In this document: positions 25,501 through 33,688 of the stretch, in pieces
Position numbering within the stretch: the first letter of the stretch is position 1
Layout: each line of letters begins with the position of its first letter
DNA from: Ruixingdingia sedimenti
GTDB lineage: Bacteria > Pseudomonadota > Alphaproteobacteria > Rhodobacterales > Rhodobacteraceae
NCBI RefSeq assembly: GCF_031432425.1
Contig: NZ_JAVKPH010000006.1
Span: 1-64,000 of the forward strand
DNA length: 64,000 nt
Reading direction: 5' to 3'
The notes under the pieces: generated by a model
Databases searched by the model: none
Seen by the model: only the letters and a program-made list of their open reading frames with translations
Told to the model about the DNA's origin: nothing
Translations under genes and position numbers: made by a program

Positions 25501-26352
25501 GTCGTTGCCAAAGAAATCGCGGTATTCCGGCAGGAGCAGCGGCGCCACATCGCCGCGCAGATCGAGGGCGAAGGTGCTCGCCCCCTCGACCGCGCGCAGC
25601 GCGACCAGCCCTGCCAGCCGGTCCTGTCCGTCGGTGGCCAGCCGGATGTCGGCGGTGTAATCCTCAAGCGGCCCTTCGCCCTGCACCGACAGCGTCAGCG
25701 CAGGCGCGCCGGGCAGGCCCATCAGCGTGCCGGCGATGCCGCCCGCGGCCTCTTCCAGCGCCAGCGACAGGCGCAGGACACGGGTTTCATTGGCGAAACC
25801 GCCATCGAACGACAGCCGTGCCTCCGGCCCGTCGGTGCGGGTGATGTCGAGTTTCGCATTGCCCTCGCCCCCGGCCAGATCGGCGCTGCCCTCGACGCGG
25901 AAGGTGGCGGCGATGCCCATCACCGGCGCGCCCAAATCCACCTTTTCGGCCAGAATCTGGCCGATGCGCACCGAAATCGGCAGGTCGGGCAGGGAAAACG
26001 GCACGGCCTCCGGCGTGGGGGCCTCGGGGTCGCCGGTGTCGGGCAGGCGGGGCAGCAGGATTTCCTCGGCCCGCAGGGTCTCTACCTCCAGCCGCCCGGT
26101 CAGCAGGGCCCTGCGGCTCCAGTCCAGTTCCAGCCCGCGCAGGGTGATCCAGACGCCGTGGTCGTCGGCGATGGTCATTTCCCGGATCGTCGCGCGCGAG
26201 GACAGCGCGCCCTCGAACCCCTCGATCCGCACCGCCCGGCCGGCGCCGGACAGGTTGTCCTCGATCAGCCGGGTGAGGAAACCGCGGTCGTCCTCCTGCG
26301 CGGTGGCGAGAAGGGGGAAGACGCAGAACAGGACGGCGAGGAGGAAACGCAT
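22534..26352 (-). CDS. tamB: Translocation and assembly module protein TamB
   Basis: A 1272-residue periplasm-spanning protein anchored in the inner membrane (MRFLLAVLFCVFPLLATA). The bulk is repetitive beta-strand rich in AxLxLR-type repeats, typical of the bridge-like AsmA/TamB groove, and the C-terminal about 350 residues (GSVYLSGTTAAIAPSGGFTL onwards, ending TGVGIFYERDY) form the TamB (DUF490) domain that meets TamA. It works with TamA in outer-membrane protein insertion and probably lipid transfer. The ATG at 26352 overlaps the tamA stop. A long open frame on the opposite strand is a G/C-bias shadow. Confidence 0.95.
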   Translation of the reverse strand: MRFLLAVLFCVFPLLATAQEDDRGFLTRLIEDNLSGAGRAVRIEGFEGALSSRATIREMTIADDHGVWITLRGLELDWSRRALLTGRLEVETLRAEEILLPRLPDTGDPEAPTPEAVPFSLPDLPISVRIGQILAEKVDLGAPVMGIAATFRVEGSADLAGGEGNAKLDITRTDGPEARLSFDGGFANETRVLRLSLALEEAAGGIAGTLMGLPGAPALTLSVQGEGPLEDYTADIRLATDGQDRLAGLVALRAVEGASTFALDLRGDVAPLLLPEYRDFFGNDVALVAEGRRTPLGAVQLDRLDIAAAQLRVQGQARVAADGVPERLDLRLRIAAADGGPVLLPSSGVPMRVNAADLTFAFDAARGDGWRLSGAVEGLDRPDLRLQSVTLAGNGRIARLPEGATVGGTLRLAAEGIAPADPALAQAVGAAISGQTLFSWSTGGKLRLSRLAVTGEGYELSGRIALDSPPDGETRVETMLSAQMADFARLSGLAGRDLAGRGRVDVAGWYAPLSGAFDLTTDVAGNGLRVDVAELDRVLAGDSTVHLSAARGTEGLEIRSLTANARGFEATGRGWLRSAGSDLTLRAALADLAALGPRYGGSLRADLRVQGPGGQERVTLAATGADLRIGVAQVDGLLRGPISIDAALHRQGDALTLDRAAIAGDHLNLTASGRLDEPGRALTATARLPDLSAAGGGFGGAVEAQAEYALREGEDHLSLTARASDLRLGQPEADRVLAGDSDLRLQVRRTAGGAVKVDAFRLDGARLTAEATAEAGDAGRRVNLSARLADLAVVVPGVPGPLTVEGTVNDEGESILIDVRANGPGGIAATVAGSAAADFSRADLRINGQADAALANAFTGPVAMRGPLRFDLALNGPPGLAALSGQVALRGGRVTLTSPPLAFTGVDVTVDMAGGRAQVDARAGLETGGTVAARGPVALTAPYAGDLAITLTGLRLRDPNLYSTEASGALRVNGPLAGGAMISGRVELGVTELRIPSTGLGGVTAIPEMRHLREPAAGRATRARAGLLDSGQDGGGGAAARPYGLDLTIDAPNRVFIRGRGLDAELGGSVYLSGTTAAIAPSGGFTLIRGRLDLLGKRFDLTEGNVRLEGRFVPYVELAATTQTEDVTATIRVDGPADEPVISFTSSPELPQEEVVAQLLFGRGLQTLTAFQAAQLASAVATLTGKGGAGIIDRLRRSFGLDDLDVGTSATGETSLRVGKYLSENLYADVMFESDGTSEVTLNLDVSRNVTVRGSAASDGETGVGIFYERDY

Positions 26353-28136
26353 CAGAAGGCCTGCCCGATACCGATGTAGATCTGTGCGCCCTTGCCGGTG
26401 TTGCCGCCCGCAGGCGCGCCCACGTCCAGCCGGATCGGGCCGATGCCGGTGGCATAGCGCACCCCCAGCCCCGCGCCCGCGTGCCAGTCGGCGGACCCGC
26501 CGAACCCGTCCGCGCCGACGCGGCCATAGTCGTAAAAGGCCACCACGCCGATCCTGTCCGTCACCTTCACCCGCGCCTCGACCGAGGCGCCGAGGAACGC
26601 GGTGCCCCCCGTGCGCTGGCCCGGCAGGACGTTGACGCCGAGCGACTGGTAGGGCTGGCCGCGCACGGTGCCGCCGCCGCCGGAATAGAACAGATAGTCC
26701 CGCGACGTCCGCGCGATCGCCGCGCCCATGACCGCGCCCACCTGCAACCGGCCCGCCAGCACCACCCGTTCGCCAAGCGCCCGGTAGATGCGCCCGTCGG
26801 CCACCAGCCGCGCGCCGCTGTCGGTGGTGCCGAAGCCGACGAAGGGGGCCAGTTCGGCATCCAGATAGGTCCCGCGCGTCGCATCGGTCTTGCTGTCGCG
26901 CCGGTCCCACAGCACGCCGAGCGGCATCCGCAGGTTCTTGAACGTGGTCTTGCCCAGACTGTCGCGCACCACCGAATAGCGGTAGTCGAGCCCCGCCCGC
27001 GCCGTCAGTTCGTTGCTGAACATATGCGAAAAGCCGAAGCCGATCTCGCCCGCGTCCTCGGTATAATCCTCTTCGGCCAGCCGCCCGACCTTGGCGCGCA
27101 GGTTCAGCGTCGTGTCCGGGGTCAGGGTCGCCGGCCGGTCATAGGTGGCGCCGAGCGAATAGTCGGTGCCCGACCGCTGCCCGCCGATCTGGGCGATCTC
27201 GGCGTCGAACCGCAGCCGTTCGGCCCCGCCCAGAAGGTTGCGGTGCAGCCAGTAGCCCGACAGCGTCAGCCCCTCGAAACTGGCCAGTTCGACGCCCGCG
27301 CCGATGCGCCGGGGCGCCTCTTCGATCAGCGCCGCCTGCATGTCGAGCGTCGCGCCGGGGCCGAGCCGTTCGTTTTCGGTCAGCGCGACGGACCGGAACA
27401 CCCCCGTGCGCCGCAGCCGGTCGGCCACGCGGTCCACCTCTTCGGGGTCATAGACCTCGCCCGTGGGAAAGCCCGCGATCTTGTGCAGCCGCGCCGGGCG
27501 CACGTTGTCGGACCCGCTGAAGGAAAGATGCCCGAACCGCACCAGCGGGCCGGGGGCCAGCCCCAACCGCGCATCCACCCGCCGCGCGCCGTGATCGGCC
27601 ACGATGTCCTGCCGCACGGTCGCGGCCTTGGCATGGCCCGCATGGCGCCAGCCGTCGATGGCGGCCTCGTTCGCGGCGCGGATCGCGTCGGAATAGGCCA
27701 CGCCGCCGGGCACGAAATCCTCCGGCAACTCGGTTTCGGGGGCCAGCGGCCCGACCTCTGCCCGTCCGAAGGTGAAGCGCGGCCCCGGGTCTACCGTGAT
27801 CTGGACCCGCCCGATGGATTGCGGCGCGTTCAGCGGCGCGATGCCCGCGGCCTCGCGCCCGTCGAGGCGGATGTTGATCACGCCGGAATAATGCCCCGCG
27901 GCATAGAGCGTGCCCAGAAGCCGCGCGTAATCGGCCTGCGCGGCGGCGAACATGTCCTGCGGTTCCAGCCGTTTTTCGCGTTCGGCCTGCAACACCAGCG
28001 AGGCCCCGCGCAGGTCGTCGGTCAGATCCTCGTCGGCGCTGCGGACATCGAACCCGACGGGGTCGAGCGCACCGGCCGGCGTCGCGACGGCAAGCGCCGC
28101 GATACAGGCCAGAACCAGTCTTTCGCGTCCGGCCAC
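26352..28136 (-). CDS. tamA: Omp85-family assembly protein TamA
   Basis: A 594-residue outer-membrane protein. A signal peptide (cleavage near residue 23, PAGA) is followed by three POTRA-like repeats to about residue 250 and a 16-strand barrel; the Omp85 stretches are visible as GGGGTVRGQPYQSLG and VGVRYATGIGPIRLDVG near the end, closing with IYIGIGQAF. The GTG start at 28136 is supported by GGAGGG six bases upstream. It pairs with TamB in the same operon. The preceding region to 28254 is 117 bases and separates it from the hydroxypyruvate-isomerase-like gene. Confidence 0.94.
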   Translation of the reverse strand: MAGRERLVLACIAALAVATPAGALDPVGFDVRSADEDLTDDLRGASLVLQAEREKRLEPQDMFAAAQADYARLLGTLYAAGHYSGVINIRLDGREAAGIAPLNAPQSIGRVQITVDPGPRFTFGRAEVGPLAPETELPEDFVPGGVAYSDAIRAANEAAIDGWRHAGHAKAATVRQDIVADHGARRVDARLGLAPGPLVRFGHLSFSGSDNVRPARLHKIAGFPTGEVYDPEEVDRVADRLRRTGVFRSVALTENERLGPGATLDMQAALIEEAPRRIGAGVELASFEGLTLSGYWLHRNLLGGAERLRFDAEIAQIGGQRSGTDYSLGATYDRPATLTPDTTLNLRAKVGRLAEEDYTEDAGEIGFGFSHMFSNELTARAGLDYRYSVVRDSLGKTTFKNLRMPLGVLWDRRDSKTDATRGTYLDAELAPFVGFGTTDSGARLVADGRIYRALGERVVLAGRLQVGAVMGAAIARTSRDYLFYSGGGGTVRGQPYQSLGVNVLPGQRTGGTAFLGASVEARVKVTDRIGVVAFYDYGRVGADGFGGSADWHAGAGLGVRYATGIGPIRLDVGAPAGGNTGKGAQIYIGIGQAF

Positions 28137-28253
28137 CGCAAACCCTCCGTCGAAATCATTCTGGTCACTTTGACATGGGTCATGGCGGGGGGCAATGCGA
28201 TGGCGTGGCGACGCGGGGGAAAGCCGCGCACCAATCCCGCCCCGAACCTGTTG

Positions 28254-29015
28254 TCAGGCAAGGGCGCGGAAGGCCCCGAGCCAGCCGAGCCCGGCCAGCG
28301 TATCGCCCCCGCGCGGGCGGTATTCGGCGCCGAAGGGGCCGTGCCAGCGCAGCGCCGGCAGAAGCGTGCGATAGTCCACCGTGCCGGTATCGGGTTCGCC
28401 CCGGTCGGGGACGCCCGCGAACTGCACATGGCCCACCACATCGCGCGTGCGGGCAAAGGCGGCCCCAACATCGCCATGGATGCGCGCGATGTGATAGCAG
28501 TCGTACATCAGCCGCAGGTTCGCCCGCCCCACCGCCGCGATGATGGAAAGCGCGTGGTCGAGGCTGGCGAGGTGATAGCCCGGCGCGTCATGGGGGTTCA
28601 GCGGCTCGATCAGCACCGTCAGCCCCTGCGGCGCCGCCAGATCGCAGGCATGGGCCAGATTGGCGCGGAACGTATCTTCCGCCCCCGCAGCACCTTGGGA
28701 ATAGCCGGCCATCACATGCACCGCCCCCGCGCCCGCCGCCACGGCATAGTCCACCGCCTGCGCGATCCCCGCCCGCGCCGCCGCGATGCGCCCCGGCACC
28801 GCGGCCAGCCCGAATTCCCCCGCCGCACGGTCGCCCGGCGGGGTGTTCAGGCTGATCACCGGCAGCCCCGCCGCGGCCAGATCGGCGGGCGGCGTGTCAT
28901 AGGGAAAATGGCATTCGACCGCATCGAACCCCGCCCGCCGGGCCGCCGCCACCGCATCCGGCAGCGGCATCCCGGTGAACAGGAACCCCAGATTGGCCGA
29001 AAACCGCAGGCTCAG
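28254..29015 (-). CDS. Hydroxypyruvate isomerase-family TIM-barrel protein
   Basis: A protein of about 253 residues of the xylose-isomerase-like TIM-barrel group (Hyi/OtnI). It shows the first strand LRFSANLGFLFTG, then AGFDAVECHFPYD, the mid strand TVLIEPLNPHDAPGYHL (metal-ligand Glu), LMYDCYHIARIHGD and a late FGAEYRPRGGDTLAGLGWL. The start is odd: no ATG, GTG or TTG lies between the first strand and the upstream gene's stop. A CTG at 29013-29015 overlaps that stop as CTGA and has GGGA nine bases before it, so I place the start there. An alternative is a GTG or ATG far upstream inside the neighbouring gene. Co-transcribed with the spermidine genes. Confidence 0.8.
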   Translation of the reverse strand: MSLRFSANLGFLFTGMPLPDAVAAARRAGFDAVECHFPYDTPPADLAAAGLPVISLNTPPGDRAAGEFGLAAVPGRIAAARAGIAQAVDYAVAAGAGAVHVMAGYSQGAAGAEDTFRANLAHACDLAAPQGLTVLIEPLNPHDAPGYHLASLDHALSIIAAVGRANLRLMYDCYHIARIHGDVGAAFARTRDVVGHVQFAGVPDRGEPDTGTVDYRTLLPALRWHGPFGAEYRPRGGDTLAGLGWLGAFRALA

Positions 29016-30247
29016 AACGACAGTTCCCGGTCGCCCGCGGCGTCGCGGATGCGGCTCGGCAGGCCCATCGTGTTCAGCAGGTTGATGAAGGGCTTCGGGT
29101 CCAGTTCCTCGGCGTTCACCATCGTGCCCACATCCCATGTGCCCTGCGCCACAAGGATCGCCGCCGCCACCGGGGGCACGCCCGCGGTATAGCTGATGCC
29201 CTGACTGCCGACCTCCTCATAAGCCTCCTTGTGGTCGGCCACGTTGTAGATCAGCACCTCGGCCGGTTTGCCGTCCTTTTCGCCCTTCACCAGATCGGCG
29301 ATGCAGGTCTTGCCGGTATAGCCGGGGGCGAGGCTCGCCGGATCGGGCAGCACCGCCTTGACGACCTTCAGCGGAATGACCTCCTGCCCCTCGGCCGTCC
29401 TGACCGGCTTTTCCGACAGAAGGCCGAGGTTGTTCAGCACCGTGAACACGTTGATGTAATGGTCGCCGAAGCCCATCCAGAACCGCACATCCGCCTGCGG
29501 ATAGCGGGCGGCAAGGCTGTGCACCTCGTCATGCCCCGTCAGATATGCCTTCTGGTCGCCCACCACCGGCAGGGTCCAGGTCTTGCCGACCTCGAACATC
29601 CGGTTTTCCTGCCAGCCGCCCTTCTGCCAGCTGTAGACGGTGCCGGTGAATTCGCGGAAGTTGATCTCGGGGTCGAAATTGGTGGCGAAATACTTCCCGT
29701 GCGAACCGGCGTTGATGTCGATGATGTCGATGCTGTCGATCCGGTCCAGCATGCCCTCGGCCGCGCGGGCCCAGACGTTCACCACCCCGGGGTCGAACCC
29801 GATGCCAAGGATCGCCGTCACGCCCGCGTCCTTGCAGGCGTCGCGTTTCTTCCATTCATAGTTGCCGTACCACGGCGGGGTTTCGCAGATCTTCGCCGGA
29901 TCCTCGTGGATCGCGGTGTCCATATAGGCCGCGCCGGTCGCGATGCAGGCGTCCAGCACATACATGTTCACGAAGGCGGACCCGACGTTGATCACGATCT
30001 GCGCGCCGGTGTCGCGGATCAGCGCGGCGACGGCGGCACTATCCATCGCATCCACGGCATGGGCCCTGAACACGCCCGGCACCTTCATCGCGCCCTTCGC
30101 CTGCACCGATGCGATGATCGCCTCGCATTTGGCGACGGTGCGCGAGGCGATGTGCAGATCCCCCAACAGGTCGTTGTGCTGCGCACATTTATGCGCGACG
30201 ACCTGCGCCACGCCCCCGGCCCCGATGATGAGCACGTTCCGTTTCAT
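29012..30247 (-). CDS. Carboxynorspermidine/carboxyspermidine dehydrogenase (saccharopine dehydrogenase family)
   Basis: A 411-residue NADPH-dependent oxidoreductase. The Rossmann motif is VLIIGAGGVAQVVAHKCAQ. Sequence blocks such as YMDTAIHEDP, ILGIGFDPGVVNVWARA and GSHGKYFATNFDPEINFREF are those of the carboxynorspermidine synthase (CASDH) branch. The enzyme joins aspartate semialdehyde to a diamine (putrescine gives carboxyspermidine). I chose the ATG at 30247, preceded by AGGAGG with seven bases spacing; a TTG two codons earlier is less likely. It lies 22 bases after the decarboxylase gene, and the two form the alternative spermidine route. Confidence 0.9.
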   Translation of the reverse strand: MKRNVLIIGAGGVAQVVAHKCAQHNDLLGDLHIASRTVAKCEAIIASVQAKGAMKVPGVFRAHAVDAMDSAAVAALIRDTGAQIVINVGSAFVNMYVLDACIATGAAYMDTAIHEDPAKICETPPWYGNYEWKKRDACKDAGVTAILGIGFDPGVVNVWARAAEGMLDRIDSIDIIDINAGSHGKYFATNFDPEINFREFTGTVYSWQKGGWQENRMFEVGKTWTLPVVGDQKAYLTGHDEVHSLAARYPQADVRFWMGFGDHYINVFTVLNNLGLLSEKPVRTAEGQEVIPLKVVKAVLPDPASLAPGYTGKTCIADLVKGEKDGKPAEVLIYNVADHKEAYEEVGSQGISYTAGVPPVAAAILVAQGTWDVGTMVNAEELDPKPFINLLNTMGLPSRIRDAAGDRELSF

Positions 30248-30269
30248 CGCCAAACCTCCTTGCCAGCAG

Positions 30270-31367
30270 TCACGACAGGCTCGCCGCGTAGTCCTCGTAT
30301 CCGAATGCCCGCGCGACGCGCACGGTGCCGTCCAGTTCCCGCACCGCGATGGCGGGCATCTTCACGCCGTTGAACCAGTTTTTCTTGACCATCGTGTAAC
30401 CGGCCGCATCCTGGATCGACAGCCGGTCCCCGGCGCGCAACGGCGCCGCAAAGCGGTATTCGCCGAAGATGTCGCCGGCCAGGCACGACTTGCCGCAGAC
30501 CATCCATTCATGGTCGCCCGCATCCGGTTCCACCCGCGCGGGCTGGCGGTAGATCAGCAGGTCGAGCATATGCGCCTCGATCGAACTGTCCACGATGGCA
30601 AGGTTCTTGCCGTTGAACAGCGTGTCCAGCACCGTCACCTCCAGCGTCGCCGCCCGCGTGATCGCGGCCTCGCCCGGTTCCAGATAGACCTGCACCCCGT
30701 TCTCGCCCGCGAACCGCTTCAGCCGTTCGGCCAGCCGGTCCAGCGGATAGCCCTCGCCGGTGAAATGGATCCCGCCGCCGAGGCTGATCCAGTCCATGCG
30801 GCGGATCAGATGGCCGAACCTTTGTTCGATATGGCCGAGCATGCGGTCGAACAGCTCGAAATCCGCATTCTCGCAGTTGTTGTGGAACATGAAGCCGCTG
30901 ATGCGGTCCACCACCTTCTCGATCGCCCCGGGGTCATGTTCGCCAAGCCGCGAAAACGGCCGCGCCGGGTCCGCCAGATCGAAGGACGACGACGACACCC
31001 CGGGGTTGACCCGCAGCCCCTGCACCTTGCCCGCCGCGGCGGGGCCGAAACGGTCCAGCTGGCCGATGGTGTTGAAGATGATCTTGTCGCAATGGCCCAC
31101 GACCTCTGCGATCTCGTTGTCGGCCCAGGCGACGGAATAGGCATGCGTCTCGCCCGGGAATTTCTCGCGCCCCAACCGCACCTCGTAAAGCGAGGATGAG
31201 GTCGTGCCGTCCATGTACTGCGCCATGAAGTCGAACACCGACCAGCTGGCGAAACATTTCAGCGCCAGCAGCGATTTCGCGCCGGACACCGCGCGCAGAT
31301 GCGCGATCTTTTCCATGTTCGGCAGAAGCCGGGCCTTGTCGATCAGGTAATAGGGGGTGTCCAGCAT
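30270..31367 (-). CDS. nspC: Carboxynorspermidine decarboxylase
   Basis: A 365-residue PLP enzyme of the alanine racemase-fold decarboxylases. The PLP lysine is K37 in LLALKCFASW. SLGGGIHFTGEGYPLDRLAERL holds the phosphate-binding glycines, YLEPGEA the conserved Glu, and VCGKSCLAGDIFGEY the C-terminal active-site Cys/Asp from the partner subunit. It decarboxylates carboxyspermidine/carboxynorspermidine to the triamine. Together with the dehydrogenase gene it replaces SpeD/SpeE. First gene of a three-gene leftward operon; intergenic repeat copy b lies 130 bases upstream. Confidence 0.95.
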   Translation of the reverse strand: MLDTPYYLIDKARLLPNMEKIAHLRAVSGAKSLLALKCFASWSVFDFMAQYMDGTTSSSLYEVRLGREKFPGETHAYSVAWADNEIAEVVGHCDKIIFNTIGQLDRFGPAAAGKVQGLRVNPGVSSSSFDLADPARPFSRLGEHDPGAIEKVVDRISGFMFHNNCENADFELFDRMLGHIEQRFGHLIRRMDWISLGGGIHFTGEGYPLDRLAERLKRFAGENGVQVYLEPGEAAITRAATLEVTVLDTLFNGKNLAIVDSSIEAHMLDLLIYRQPARVEPDAGDHEWMVCGKSCLAGDIFGEYRFAAPLRAGDRLSIQDAAGYTMVKKNWFNGVKMPAIAVRELDGTVRVARAFGYEDYAASLS

Positions 31368-31500
31368 CTCTGGCCCTTCCGCTGCACAAAGGGGTCAAAG
31401 CCGCAGGGCCATGCCCCGCGCGCGCCGCTGGTAGCGGAAACCCCCCCCGGGCTCAAGCCAAAACGGACCCGGGGTCAGGATCGGCGCCGCCCCGCTCCCC

Positions 31501-31560
31501 TTCATTTTCTGTCTGAAAATATCCCACGGGGGTGCGGGGGTGTGAAACCCCCGCCGCCGC
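31501..31560. repeat. Dispersed intergenic repeat (copy b)
   Basis: This copy has only the right arm and hairpin: TTCATTTTCTGTC at 31501-31513, AAAATATCCC, then a G/C hairpin ending about 31555. From ATATCCC on it matches copy a (13700-13738) for nearly 40 bases. It is in the gap between nspC and the GST gene, directly after the GST stop region on that gene's transcript side. Confidence 0.65.
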
Positions 31561-31585
31561 GCCATCCCCCCGCGCAACGCCGGGT

Positions 31586-32173
31586 TCAGCGCCCCATCGC
31601 CCGCCGGAACGCCGGCCGCGCCACCATCATGTCGCGGAATGCCGCCAGCCGGGGTTCCCCGATCTCGAACCGGGCGACGCCGGCCCAGACCAGGCAATGG
31701 CCCAAAAGCACGTCGGGCACCGTCATCATGTCGCCCATCAGGAACGGCCCCTCGCCCATGCGCGCCACCAGCGTGCGGCAGTTGCGGGCGAATTCCCATT
31801 TCAGCGTGTCCTTCACCGCCGCGACCCGCCGCTCCTCGGGCAGGATGAAGCTGTGCCGCGCCGCGACCCAGAGCACGCCGTCGATCTCGTCCAGCAGGAA
31901 ATGGGTCAGGCTGTCCTGCCGGGCGCGCGCGATGGTGCCCGCGGGGTGGGTCAGCGCGCCGTGGCGGTCGGCCAGGAACTGCATGATCGCCACCGAATCG
32001 ATGATCGGCTCGCCCTCCGCCAGCAGCACCGGCACCTTGCCCGAGGGGTTGAAGGCGCGCACCGTATCCGACCAGACCTCTGCCGGGTCGTGTTCGTAGG
32101 GCTGGCCCAGTTCCTCCAGCATCCACAGCACGCGGCCCGTGCGGGTGTTCTTGGGGCCGATGACCTTGTACAT
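31586..32173 (-). CDS. Glutathione S-transferase family protein
   Basis: A 195-residue cytosolic protein. The N-terminal thioredoxin-like half (residues 1-75) opens MYKVIGPKNTRTGRVLWMLEELG and includes NPSGKVPVLLAEGEPIIDSVAI, with the cis-Pro and the Glu/Asp-Ser glutathione-binding pair. The all-helical C-terminal half contains MGEGPFLMGDMMTVPDVLLGHCL, the usual N-capping motif. No catalytic Cys is present at the start of helix 1 (PKNTRT), so it is of the Ser/Thr or theta/beta-like type. It follows holA by 13 bases and may be co-transcribed. Substrate unknown. Confidence 0.9.
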   Translation of the reverse strand: MYKVIGPKNTRTGRVLWMLEELGQPYEHDPAEVWSDTVRAFNPSGKVPVLLAEGEPIIDSVAIMQFLADRHGALTHPAGTIARARQDSLTHFLLDEIDGVLWVAARHSFILPEERRVAAVKDTLKWEFARNCRTLVARMGEGPFLMGDMMTVPDVLLGHCLVWAGVARFEIGEPRLAAFRDMMVARPAFRRAMGR

Positions 32174-32186
32174 GGTTTCCTCCCTT

Positions 32187-33206
32187 TCAGCGCGCCAGCG
32201 TCGCCAGCCGGATCAGCGCGCGTTCGACCAGCGCCATGTCGGGCGCCTTGGCGGCCGAGCGCAGCGTCAGGTCCGTTTCCACCAGCACCGCCAGCGCGGA
32301 TTCGAGCCGCCGCATCCCCCAGTGCTGCGCCTGCCGCTGCATCCGGTCGCGCCGGGGCCCGAACACCGGCGGGCGCGCCCGCGCCAGCCCCGCGCCGGGC
32401 CCGCCCGGGTCGGAGGCTGCGGCATGCAGGGTGCGGAAATGGCGGGTGGCGTCGATGCAGATGCGCACGGCGTTGATGCCCTGCCCCTCGATCCGCCGCA
32501 TCAGGGGGCCGATCTCGCGCAGCCGCGCCTCTGCCACCACATGCATCAGGTCGTCCAGTTCCGCCTCTATCGTCGCGGGGGCGCAGGCGGCGATGTCCTC
32601 GGGCGTCAGGGGGCTGTCATCGCCCCATTTGTACAGCCCGATCTTTTCCACCGTCTGACGGAAATCCCCGGGGTCGAGCACCTTGGCCAGCGTTTCCAGA
32701 TCGCCCATCGCCGCGCGGTCGATAGTCTTCAGCCCCGCCTGCGCCAGTTCGGCCTCGATCTCCTCGCGCGACGGCGGATCGTCGTAAAGGCCCACGGCAT
32801 AGGCATGGGGGGCGGATTCGAACGCCTTGCGCAGCGCCGATTTCGCCGTCAGCGATCCGGCCGTCACCACCAGCACCGCATCGCCCGGCCGCCAGTCGGC
32901 CAGCGCGCTGGCCAGCGGGGCGGCCACGGTGTCGTTTGCATCCTCCACGAACACCACGCGCGGGCCGGGAAAGAAGCCCTGCTCGCGCATCGCATCGCCC
33001 GCCGCCGCCGGATCGCGGCGCAGGTCGCCCGCCGCCATGCGCACCAGCCGCATTTCGGCCTCGCCCTGCGGCCCCACCAGTGCGGCGATCACCTGCTGGC
33101 GGCGCAGGGCCACGCGCATCGCATCGGCGCCATAGATCAGCAGCCCCGCCTTGCCCGGATCGGGCCGGGCGAAATAGCGCGCGGCCTCGGTCCCCGAAAG
33201 CTTCAT
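32187..33206 (-). CDS. holA: DNA polymerase III delta subunit
   Basis: A 339-residue clamp-loader subunit that opens the beta sliding clamp. The N-terminal domain starts MKLSGTEAARYFARPDPGKAGLLIYG and contains the family block FFPGPRVVFVEDANDT and LVVTAGSLTAKSALRKAFE; the C-terminal collar ends MALVERALIRLATLAR. There is no P-loop, as is normal for delta. The ATG at 33206 overlaps the lptE stop by four bases, giving the lptE-holA arrangement found in many Proteobacteria. Confidence 0.93.
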   Translation of the reverse strand: MKLSGTEAARYFARPDPGKAGLLIYGADAMRVALRRQQVIAALVGPQGEAEMRLVRMAAGDLRRDPAAAGDAMREQGFFPGPRVVFVEDANDTVAAPLASALADWRPGDAVLVVTAGSLTAKSALRKAFESAPHAYAVGLYDDPPSREEIEAELAQAGLKTIDRAAMGDLETLAKVLDPGDFRQTVEKIGLYKWGDDSPLTPEDIAACAPATIEAELDDLMHVVAEARLREIGPLMRRIEGQGINAVRICIDATRHFRTLHAAASDPGGPGAGLARARPPVFGPRRDRMQRQAQHWGMRRLESALAVLVETDLTLRSAAKAPDMALVERALIRLATLAR

Positions 33207-33688
33207 GCCGCCCCCGTGGCCAGAAGCCGCGTCACGATCCGGTCGGCGAGGATGCGCATCAGGCGCACCCGCGCGTCCTCTTCCGCGGTCAGCGTGGCGA
33301 CGGTGGACCCGGTGGCCGACCAGCCGGTGAAGCCCTCGACCCGCCCCTCGGCCACCACGGTGCCGGTGGCGCTTTCCGTCAGCCGGAAGGTGGCAGCACC
33401 CGTCATCGTATAGCGCGTGATCGCGCGCGACGGCGTGATGCCCGCGCCGATCTTTTCCGTGGTGACGGTATAATCCAGCGCATAGCGCGGCGCGGCGGCG
33501 CGGCCGAGCCGTTCTTCCAGCCGCACCACCAGTTCCCAGGCGTTTTCGTCGCGCGGTTCGGCCATCCGCACCGCGCCATGCAGCGCCGCCCCCGCACCGC
33601 CCGGCCCATAGGCCGGGGCAAAACCGCATGCCGCCAGGGGCAGCGCCCCCAGCATCAGCAACACGGTCCTGCGGTCAGACGACGACAT
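33203..33688 (-). CDS. lptE: LPS-assembly lipoprotein LptE
   Basis: A 161-residue outer-membrane lipoprotein that plugs LptD and helps place lipopolysaccharide. The lipobox is LAACG with C21. The mature part begins GFAPAYGPGGAGAALHG, a form common to alphaproteobacterial LptE, and ends in a helix rich in charged residues (EEDARVRLMRILADRIVTRLL). It sits between leuS (14-base overlap) and holA (4-base overlap), the classical leuS-lptE-holA operon. Confidence 0.93.
   Translation of the reverse strand: MSSSDRRTVLLMLGALPLAACGFAPAYGPGGAGAALHGAVRMAEPRDENAWELVVRLEERLGRAAAPRYALDYTVTTEKIGAGITPSRAITRYTMTGAATFRLTESATGTVVAEGRVEGFTGWSATGSTVATLTAEEDARVRLMRILADRIVTRLLATGAA

Noticed and set aside
22486..26379. 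1297-residue open frame on the plus strand opposite tamB
   Set aside because: It is low-complexity Arg/Gln/Pro/His-rich and mirrors tamB codons; such long antisense frames are common in G/C-rich DNA.
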